From: Bacteroidales bacterium UBA4353 | GTDB taxonomy: Bacteria; Bacteroidota; Bacteroidia; Bacteroidales; Paludibacteraceae | Length of the DNA: 16,740 bases | NCBI GenBank assembly: GCA_002394025.1 | Contig: DGSV01000091.1 | Location: forward strand, 1-16,740 | Reading direction: 5' to 3' | Shown here: in pieces, positions 7,591 to 13,521 of the stretch | Layout: each line of letters opens with the position of its first letter | Numbering within the stretch: the first letter of the stretch is position 1 | Position numbers and translations under genes: made by a program | Notes under the pieces: model-generated | What the model was told of the DNA's origin: nothing | The model's input: the letters and a program-made list of their open reading frames with translations, nothing else | The model's database searches: none

Positions 7591-7618
7591 TTGATTTATC
7601 GGTATTGTGATATATCAA
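7591..7618. other. Imperfect hairpin in the spacer between the two paralogues
   Basis: Arms 7591-7600 (ttgatttatc) and 7609-7618 (gatatatcaa) pair with one mismatch around an 8-nt loop. It lies about 70 nt past the stop codon at 7689. No T run follows on the minus strand, so it is not a clear terminator; an mRNA processing or stability role is possible. Confidence 0.3.
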
Positions 7619-7688
7619 GAAATCACCAAATCGCTAAAAGATCCAATAATTTGTCTAATTGTAACTCGTCAAATAGTGGATGTTAAAG

Positions 7689-8177
7689 TTAAAATCCTGT
7701 GCTCAAACCGCGTATAACACCGGCCTGCTCTAATGCACGACGTAGTTGGTCTTTGGCAACGGAAACCACGACACCTACTTTGTATTCGGATTTGATTTTC
7801 ACTGTCTGGCGTTCCGGGCTCTTAACCTGCACATACTTCATATACTCGCCTCCGTTATCAAAGAAATGTTTGAAGAAGTCGGCATGTTCTTGTTCTACTC
7901 CGGGATTCTGTGCCAGAGGACGTTGGGCTGTGCAACCTTGACCACCTGCGAAACCTTTGAAGATAACACCATGTACGGCATTTTTGCTGCACTGTTCATA
8001 AGCTACACGCGGGTTCTTGGAATAGCTCCAAACTCGCACTAAATAAGTGCCCTGCTGACCATTACCGGCGCACTCAAGTTCATAACGCCACTGGTCCGTC
8101 AATTTGTTGGCACGACGTCCGGCATAAATCACGCTGCTTACCATAAGCAACATAACGAGGGGAAGAATTTTTTTCAT
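7689..8177 (-). CDS. Small exported protein of unknown function, paralogue of the lipoprotein at 6975-7460
   Basis: A 162-residue protein with a type I signal peptide (MKKILPLVMLLMVSSVIYA) and no lipobox, so it should be soluble in the periplasm or secreted. It shares with its neighbour the G-T-Y strand (43-45), the helix SKNAVHGVIFKG (64-75), PL (87-88), FFKHFFDNGGEYMKY (101-115) and QLRRALEQAGVI (144-155). Cysteines at 36, 63 and 82 could form a disulfide. I recall similar hypothetical proteins in Bacteroides but no function. It is the first gene of the cluster and has a promoter at 8240-8271, which overlaps the divergent promoter of the endonuclease gene. The 228-nt spacer after it contains a hairpin, an 8-nt repeat array and a palindrome. 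Confidence 0.85.
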   Translation of the reverse strand: MKKILPLVMLLMVSSVIYAGRRANKLTDQWRYELECAGNGQQGTYLVRVWSYSKNPRVAYEQCSKNAVHGVIFKGFAGGQGCTAQRPLAQNPGVEQEHADFFKHFFDNGGEYMKYVQVKSPERQTVKIKSEYKVGVVVSVAKDQLRRALEQAGVIRGLSTGF

Positions 8178-8239
8178 ACTATGTTTTTAATAATTAGGGA
8201 TTAATATTCGCAGGGATATTTTTGCAATGTTATGCAACG

Positions 8240-8271
8240 CAAAGTTAATAAAAATTTGTTAAATAAAGAAA
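8240..8271 (-). promoter_or_regulatory. Bacteroidetes-type promoter for the envelope gene cluster
   Basis: On the minus strand TAACTTTG (8240-8247) is a perfect -7 element. A 3-of-4 match to TTTG (TTTC, 8268-8271) lies 20 nt upstream. Predicted start near 8235 gives a leader of about 58 nt before the ATG at 8177. It overlaps the opposing promoter at 8255-8285. Confidence 0.6.
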
Positions 8272-8285
8272 AAATAGTAATTTTG
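8255..8285 (+). promoter_or_regulatory. Bacteroidetes-type promoter for the endonuclease I gene
   Basis: TTTG (8255-8258) is followed after 19 nt by TAATTTTG (8278-8285), matching the consensus at every defined position. Transcription should start near 8290, leaving a leader of only about 12 nt before the ATG at 8303. Confidence 0.75.
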
Positions 8286-8302
8286 CGAAAAAATTATCTG
8301 TG

Positions 8303-9793
8303 ATGTTGTTACAAAGGCGTTACATAGTATCACTATTTCTGCTTACTTGTTGTACTATCATAAACCATGCCGAAAATTTCACTGTGCGTTTCAAGGGTCA
8401 TCAGGAGGTGTGGACTTCACCTCGCGTGGCGTATTTGTGTCATGGCACTATTGATACCGTGGCTATGACACCGACCGGTGATTTTGAGGGCGATTATGAT
8501 TTTTGGGAATGGCATTTTGATTGCGCGGATACGTTACGTTTTTGTCTTATTCAGGACGACTACTATGGTGACTACCACCAGGGGCGTTTGACGACGTTGC
8601 CTCGTGTGCTGACGTCAGGCGGTACGCACTGTTTGACGGCCGGCAACCTTGACGCCAGAAGTAACATACACCGTGATAACAGCTACGTATATATCTCTGA
8701 TGAGCAGGCTTATGACAGCCTCGTGAATGACACTATTGGGCGACAAAGCGGCAAACTGTTCGACATCATCTGCCATGACGGCAACCATGCCAAATACTAC
8801 TCATCGCTCAACGGCTTAAGTGGCGAAGAATTACTTGACTCGATAAAATCGTTAATCACCCGCGAGAAGCGCGTAACATCGTATCAGCAGCTTCGCGAAG
8901 CATATTCCGTAACAGACTATTCGACCTTCGGCACTCTGTGGGATATGTATAGCCTGCGTCGTGGCACGTACCGCTACCCTGAAGGCGCTTCAGGAACCGC
9001 TTCGGAAACCAATGCCGACAATAATAGGGAGCATTCGCTGCCTAAGTCATGGTGGGGGCACAAGAATGATAGCTGCGTGAGCGCCTTCTCAGACATAGTA
9101 CACGTGATACCCACAAACGGTTACGTGAATAGTGTGCGTAATGCCTACCCCTATGGCATTGTTACTAACACTACGCAGACTTTGGGCAACGGGTCGCTGA
9201 AAGGTTATGGTGAGATAGAAGGTTATTCAGGGCTTGTTTTTGAGCCTATCGATGAATACAAAGGTGACATAGCACGCATATATTTCTATATGCTTGTGGC
9301 ATATAACCATCTCAACCTTGGTCAGACCGTGTTTGGCTCCGTAACATTCAGTTACGAAGGCTCACGGTCGCAATTCACCGATTATGGTAAAGAACTTTTG
9401 CTGTCATGGACTCGGGCTGATGAGGTGTCACAAAAAGAGCGTACGCGCAACGATGGGGTGCAGTCGATACAAGGCAACCGCAATCCTTTTGTTGACAGAC
9501 CGGAACTCGCCGAATACCTCTGGGGCGACATGGCCGGTGAGCAGTATTACGACAGCGAACAGATAATCACCACACTCAACCAGACACACATGGCGGCTCG
9601 GGCATGGCGCATGGGGGACAGAATTGTCGTGGACTGCCAAGAACCGGCAACGATAACGCTCTACGACATCTGTGGCCGGATGATTACAACAACACGCGTC
9701 AATGCTCAAAAACTTACAATATCTGTCCCACAAGACATCGTGATTGTCAGAATAGTAACAAAAGACAACGTACAAAGCCTGAAAATAAGATAA
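8303..9793 (+). CDS. Secreted endonuclease I family nuclease with T9SS sorting domain
   Basis: A 496-residue extracellular non-specific nuclease. I chose ATG 8303 rather than the GTG at 8300 because it starts the signal peptide MLLQRRYIVSLFLLTCCTI directly and fits the short leader from the promoter. The signal is followed by a beta-rich region of about 90 residues that I do not recognise (25-125). The catalytic domain of the EndA/NucM family (about 150-410) contains NREHSLPKSWW (241-251) and SDIVHVIPTNGYVNSVRN (263-280), the His and metal-binding motifs of the family, and ends NPFVDRPELAEYLWG. Residues about 432-496 form a T9SS type A sorting domain (ITLYDICGRMI, then a final strand and basic end), so the enzyme should cross the outer membrane through the type IX system. 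It probably scavenges nucleotides and phosphate from DNA or RNA. This is the only plus-strand gene; it ends at a terminator shared with the recombinase gene. Confidence 0.92.
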   Translation: MLLQRRYIVSLFLLTCCTIINHAENFTVRFKGHQEVWTSPRVAYLCHGTIDTVAMTPTGDFEGDYDFWEWHFDCADTLRFCLIQDDYYGDYHQGRLTTLPRVLTSGGTHCLTAGNLDARSNIHRDNSYVYISDEQAYDSLVNDTIGRQSGKLFDIICHDGNHAKYYSSLNGLSGEELLDSIKSLITREKRVTSYQQLREAYSVTDYSTFGTLWDMYSLRRGTYRYPEGASGTASETNADNNREHSLPKSWWGHKNDSCVSAFSDIVHVIPTNGYVNSVRNAYPYGIVTNTTQTLGNGSLKGYGEIEGYSGLVFEPIDEYKGDIARIYFYMLVAYNHLNLGQTVFGSVTFSYEGSRSQFTDYGKELLLSWTRADEVSQKERTRNDGVQSIQGNRNPFVDRPELAEYLWGDMAGEQYYDSEQIITTLNQTHMAARAWRMGDRIVVDCQEPATITLYDICGRMITTTRVNAQKLTISVPQDIVIVRIVTKDNVQSLKIR

Positions 9794-9814
9794 TCAGATA
9801 ATCAGAATAATCAG
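9791..9814. repeat. Short direct repeat TAATCAG, three copies
   Basis: TAATCAG occurs at 9791, 9799 and 9808 (spacing 8 and 9 nt). The first copy includes the stop codon of the endonuclease gene and the third forms the left arm of the terminator. Three short copies in an AT-rich stretch could arise by chance. Confidence 0.5.
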
Positions 9815-9838
9815 AGTCATCCGGGTGCTCTGATTATT
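9806..9838 (+). terminator. Terminator between the convergent endonuclease and recombinase genes
   Basis: Arms 9806-9816 and 9828-9838 form an 11-bp perfect stem with an 11-nt loop, followed on the plus strand by TTT-A-TTTTT. It begins 13 nt after the endonuclease stop codon. The tail overlaps the stop codon of the minus-strand recombinase gene (9840-9842), so the stem may serve that gene as well, though the T run is poorer on that side. Confidence 0.85.
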
Positions 9839-9839
9839 T

Positions 9840-10727
9840 TTATTTTTGCTTGTTTTTTGGATGAAAACGCAACACTTCCTCACGTAGGAAGTTGACATCG
9901 ATATGTGTGTATATCTCTGTTGTGGCAAGATTTTCGTGTCCGAGCAATTCTTGTATTACTCTGAGATTGGCTCCTCCTTGCAGCAGATGTGTGGCGAAAC
10001 TATGCCTAAGGGTGTGCGGACTGATATTTTTGTGTATTGCCGCGGCCTCGGCAAGTCGTTTGATGATGATAAAAACCATGACACGCGTCAGCTGACGACC
10101 ATAGCGGTTGAGGAAACAAAAATCCGTATGCCCGGGTTTGACATCAAGTTTTTGGCGATCCATAAACCAGAATTTCAACTGTTTGATAGCTTCTCCCGAC
10201 AGAGGTACGAGACGTTGTTTGCTGCCTTTACCTTCCACGAGCATATACTCCTTGTCGAGATACATATTCGAGATTTTGAGATTGACCAGTTCCGAGACAC
10301 GTAATCCCGAGCCGTAAAGGACTTCAATGATTGCCCTATTACGCTGTCCTTCGGGTTGCGACAGGTCGATAGCGGATATTAGTCTGTCAACTTCTTCGAT
10401 TGTGAGCACTTCCGGCAGATGGTCACCAATCTTTGGCGCATCGATAAGTTCCGTGGGGTCTTGAGATATTTTATCGGAATAGAGCAAATAACGATAGAAC
10501 TGTCTCAAACCTGATAGTACGCGTGCCTGTGAACGGGCACATATCTGTCGTAGTTCATCGCTTTCAGCACCTCGCGACAGTTCGTAAAGGAATTGCTGCA
10601 CATCTTCCTGCGTAGCATCGGCAATATCCACACCTTTGGAGCGGCAGTATGTTTCCAACTTTTCAATATCCGACATATACGCAGCAACAGTGTTGGGCGA
10701 GAAACCTCGCTCAAGTTGCAGATACAT
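9840..10727 (-). CDS. xerD: XerC/XerD-family tyrosine site-specific recombinase
   Basis: A 295-residue recombinase of the kind that resolves chromosome dimers at dif. It has an N-terminal SAM-like core-binding domain (about 1-95) and a catalytic domain with all six active-site residues: Arg143 (GSGLRVSEL), Lys167 (EGKGSKQRL), His238 and Arg241 (SPHTLRHSF), His264 (LLGHENL) and Tyr273 (EIYTHI). The length and motifs fit the housekeeping Xer recombinases better than integrases of mobile elements, and no att sites or phage genes are near. XerD rather than XerC is a best guess. The ATG at 10727 falls inside the conserved N-terminus: the frame continues upstream as VLDQYSMYLQLERG, like the start of Xer proteins, but only non-ATG codons (ATT, ATC) are available before a stop at 10768-10770. 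The true start may therefore be upstream. A CTAG repeat array lies just before it. Confidence 0.9.
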   Translation of the reverse strand: MYLQLERGFSPNTVAAYMSDIEKLETYCRSKGVDIADATQEDVQQFLYELSRGAESDELRQICARSQARVLSGLRQFYRYLLYSDKISQDPTELIDAPKIGDHLPEVLTIEEVDRLISAIDLSQPEGQRNRAIIEVLYGSGLRVSELVNLKISNMYLDKEYMLVEGKGSKQRLVPLSGEAIKQLKFWFMDRQKLDVKPGHTDFCFLNRYGRQLTRVMVFIIIKRLAEAAAIHKNISPHTLRHSFATHLLQGGANLRVIQELLGHENLATTEIYTHIDVNFLREEVLRFHPKNKQK

Positions 10728-10777
10728 ACTATATTGGTCAAGAACAGTGATAATTAAGGATTTTATTATTCAAATAA

Positions 10778-10826
10778 CTAGATTTTCTAGATTAGCTAGA
10801 TTAGCTAGATTAGCTAGATTTACCAG
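10778..10826. repeat. Tandem 9-nt repeat with a CTAG core, five copies plus a decayed one
   Basis: CTAG occurs at 10778, 10787, 10796, 10805 and 10814, exactly every 9 nt, with a decayed sixth unit (CCAG) at 10823. Three adjacent units are identical, CTAGATTAG. The array lies about 33 nt past the stop codon of polA, in the 131-nt spacer before the recombinase gene. Period, core and position match the array at 3418-3484, though the bases between the cores differ. Confidence 0.9.
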
Positions 10827-10858
10827 AAAAAAAATAGAAGAACTATAACTACAGGCAA

Positions 10859-13447
10859 TCAATGTGCCTCAAGCCAGTTAGCGCCTACTCCGCTGTCAAC
10901 GATAAGCGGCACTTTGAGTTTCACGACATTCTGCATGATATCCGTCACTTTGGCTTTCAGGTCTTCGACTTCTTCAATATGCGCCGAGAAGTTGAGTTCG
11001 TCATGCACTTGGAGTATCATCTGCGATTTATATTTGCCACTGATAAGCAGTCTGTCAACGTCTATCATGGCTTTTTTGATAATATCCGCCGCCGAGCCTT
11101 GTATCGGAGCATTGACGGCATTGCGTTCCGCGAACTGCCTAACAGTAGCATTCCGTGAGTTAATATCCGGCAGGTAGCGACGCCTATGAAACATAGTTTC
11201 GACATAGCCTTGGCGCCGTGCAAGCTGCTTCATATCCTCAATATACTGCGCTATATGATGGTATGAGCTGAAATAGTCATCAATGGTTTGTTTGGCTTCT
11301 GTTCGCGATATACCGAGCCGTTGGGCGAGTCCGAAAGCCGACATACCATATATAATCCCAAAATTCACCGTTTTAGCTACTCGTCTCATATCAGCGGTGA
11401 CATCTGATATTCCTATCTTGTAGATTTTAGCTGCCGTGGCGGCATGTATGTCTTCACCGCTGTTAAACGCACTAATCATGTGCGGGTCATCGCTCATGTG
11501 GGCTATGAGCCGCAATTCTATCTGCGAGTAGTCGAAACTTAAGAATTTGCATTCGGGGTCTGGTATGAACGCTTTGCGGATTTCGCGTCCGAGGTCAGTA
11601 CGAACGGGAATATTTTGTAGGTTAGGATTGCTTGACGACAAACGCCCCGTAGCTGTAACGGTTTGATTATAAGATGTATGTATCTTACCGGTAATAGGAT
11701 TAATCAACTGTGGCAGGGCGTCGATATACGTACTGACGAGTTTTTTCAATGCCCTGTGGTCGAGAATTTTATCTATTATGGGATGTACATAGCGTAGCGG
11801 TTCAAGGACTTCTTCGGAAGTAACATACTGTCCTGTTTTAGTTTTCTTGGCTTTGCTGTCGAGCTTCAGTTTGTCAAAGAGTACTTCACCGACCTGCTTG
11901 GGTGATGATATATTAAAAGGCATTCCCGCCATCTGTTGCACTTCATCATCGAGCTGCTGCATACGCTGTTTCATGGCTGCCGACGAATGTTGTAGTTCCT
12001 CCACATCGATACGCACTCCGTTGTTTTCCATACGTGCCAACACGGCGGTGAGTGGCATTTCGATATCGTTCATGAGTTGCGTCATACCTCCTGCAGCGAG
12101 CATATCTTCAAAACCATGGCTCAATGACAAAGCAGCCCGCGCCACGGCAAAGGCGTCAGATTCATCAACATCGGTGCCCAAAAGCGTGGATGCAAGGGAT
12201 GATATGTCATGGGCCAGTTCGGGCTGAAGGATATAATGCGCCAAACGGGTATCGAAACATCGATTGCCGATAGTGATTTGGCGCAATATGGGCTTTATGT
12301 CATGGGCTATTACCAGGGTATCAATATTGTCAGCGAGGATTTTTTGAAGCTGAAGCATATCGTCTGCCACATACGTGTCATCATCGCTCAAAGCAACAGC
12401 TATCGCTTTGTCGCTTACGGCTATCGCTACTCTTTGCGGTAATTGGGTGAGTTGGTTGAGAGGTTTAGCGACTATAGCCGATGCTTCATGCTTATCTGCT
12501 GCGGCATATTTCCCCGAAAAGTCACCAAACAGGTCTAATTGTTGCTGATTCTGAACTTGAGTCTGTGTTGCCTTAGGCGCTTCGCCAACGATTTTTTTTA
12601 GCAGAGAGCGAAATCCCAATTCCTGATATTTTGCTGTCAGTGCCATTTTATCTTCGGGCTTGAAGACCAACTCGTCGAGCGAGACATCAACAGGCACATC
12701 GGTGCGTATCGTAGCGAGGAATTTTGAGAATGTTATATCTTCGGTATGTTCTTTAACTTTTTGCCCCAGAGCGCCTTTTATTTCTTCGGCATGAGCTATG
12801 ACATTTTCTGCGCTACCAAACTGTTTGAGCAGTTTGACTGCCGTTTTTTCTCCAACTCCCGGGCAGCCCGGTATATTATCTGAACTGTCACCCATCAGGG
12901 CCAGTAGATCCACCACCTGCGATGTATTGTCTATGTCGTATTTTTCGCAGACCTCCTTGGGTCCCATAGTTTCGAAACCGCCTTTATGCCTTGGTCGAAA
13001 CATCAGCGCATGGTCTGTGACGAGTTGTCCGTAGTCCTTGTCGGGAGTAGCCATCAACACTCGCGTATCAGCGTCAGCAAAACGCTTTGAGAGTGTACCT
13101 ATCACGTCATCGGCCTCAAAGCCCGCCACCTCAATACATGGTATGTTCATGGCTTGAAGGATATCCTTGATATGCGGCACCGCAAAACGTATCGCTTCCG
13201 GTGTTTGCTCCCGTTGGGCTTTATATTGCTGATAGGCCTCGTGGCGGAAAGTACCGCCACGGGGGTCAAAAGCCACGGCGATATGCGTCGGTGAGACGAG
13301 TTTTAGCAGTTCATCAAGAGTTATCACAAAGCCGAATATGGCTGACGTATTTTCACCTTTGGCATTGACGCGAGGGGCATTGATAAAAGCATAGTAGGCG
13401 CGATAAATCATCGCGTAAGCATCTATGAGAAGTAGTGTGCGTTTCAT
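10859..13447 (-). CDS. polA: DNA polymerase I with degenerate proofreading domain
   Basis: An 862-residue family A DNA polymerase for Okazaki fragment processing and repair synthesis. The 5'-3' exonuclease (about 1-290) has its metal ligands: Asp9, Asp61 (AVAFDPRGG), EADD (111-114), PDKD (135-138) and GDSSDNIPG (186-194). The polymerase domain has motif A FDYSQIELR (638-646), the O helix RRVAKTVNFGIIYG (688-701) and motif C QVHDEL (813-818). The 3'-5' exonuclease region (about 325-450) is short and lacks the acidic residues of E. coli Asp355, Glu357, Asp424 and Asp501: where FDTET is expected the sequence reads AIAVSD, and the ExoII and ExoIII positions are also replaced. Proofreading should be absent. 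A perfect promoter ends 4 nt before the ATG, implying a nearly leaderless mRNA. The start is firm because Asp9 is needed. Confidence 0.97.
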   Translation of the reverse strand: MKRTLLLIDAYAMIYRAYYAFINAPRVNAKGENTSAIFGFVITLDELLKLVSPTHIAVAFDPRGGTFRHEAYQQYKAQREQTPEAIRFAVPHIKDILQAMNIPCIEVAGFEADDVIGTLSKRFADADTRVLMATPDKDYGQLVTDHALMFRPRHKGGFETMGPKEVCEKYDIDNTSQVVDLLALMGDSSDNIPGCPGVGEKTAVKLLKQFGSAENVIAHAEEIKGALGQKVKEHTEDITFSKFLATIRTDVPVDVSLDELVFKPEDKMALTAKYQELGFRSLLKKIVGEAPKATQTQVQNQQQLDLFGDFSGKYAAADKHEASAIVAKPLNQLTQLPQRVAIAVSDKAIAVALSDDDTYVADDMLQLQKILADNIDTLVIAHDIKPILRQITIGNRCFDTRLAHYILQPELAHDISSLASTLLGTDVDESDAFAVARAALSLSHGFEDMLAAGGMTQLMNDIEMPLTAVLARMENNGVRIDVEELQHSSAAMKQRMQQLDDEVQQMAGMPFNISSPKQVGEVLFDKLKLDSKAKKTKTGQYVTSEEVLEPLRYVHPIIDKILDHRALKKLVSTYIDALPQLINPITGKIHTSYNQTVTATGRLSSSNPNLQNIPVRTDLGREIRKAFIPDPECKFLSFDYSQIELRLIAHMSDDPHMISAFNSGEDIHAATAAKIYKIGISDVTADMRRVAKTVNFGIIYGMSAFGLAQRLGISRTEAKQTIDDYFSSYHHIAQYIEDMKQLARRQGYVETMFHRRRYLPDINSRNATVRQFAERNAVNAPIQGSAADIIKKAMIDVDRLLISGKYKSQMILQVHDELNFSAHIEEVEDLKAKVTDIMQNVVKLKVPLIVDSGVGANWLEAH

Positions 13448-13451
13448 GATC

Positions 13452-13482
13452 CAAAGTTAGATATTTTTTTTGTAAGGACAAA
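13452..13482 (-). promoter_or_regulatory. Bacteroidetes-type promoter for polA
   Basis: On the minus strand TTTG (13479-13482) is followed after 19 nt by TAACTTTG (13452-13459), matching the consensus at every defined position. The -7 element ends only 4 nt before the polA ATG (13447), so the transcript should begin at or within a few bases of the start codon. Confidence 0.75.
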
Positions 13483-13521
13483 AAAATGCGTATTGGTGTA
13501 TGTGGGGTTCAACGGACAAAA

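Noticed and set aside
7461..7688. Small RNA or separate promoter in the 228-nt spacer
   Set aside because: No TAnnTTTG element was found on the minus strand here, and the hairpin at 7591-7618 lacks a T run. Repeats alone do not support an RNA gene.
9428..9775. Minus-strand ORF of 115 residues inside the endonuclease gene
   Set aside because: It is antisense to the conserved 3' part and the T9SS domain of that gene and shows no protein-like features.
9840..10727. Integrase of a mobile element
   Set aside because: Length and motifs fit housekeeping Xer recombinases, and there are no mobility genes, tRNA or att-like repeats nearby.
10636..10848. Plus-strand ORF with SRLARLARLAR repeats
   Set aside because: The repeats come from the second CTAG array, and most of the frame is antisense to the recombinase gene.
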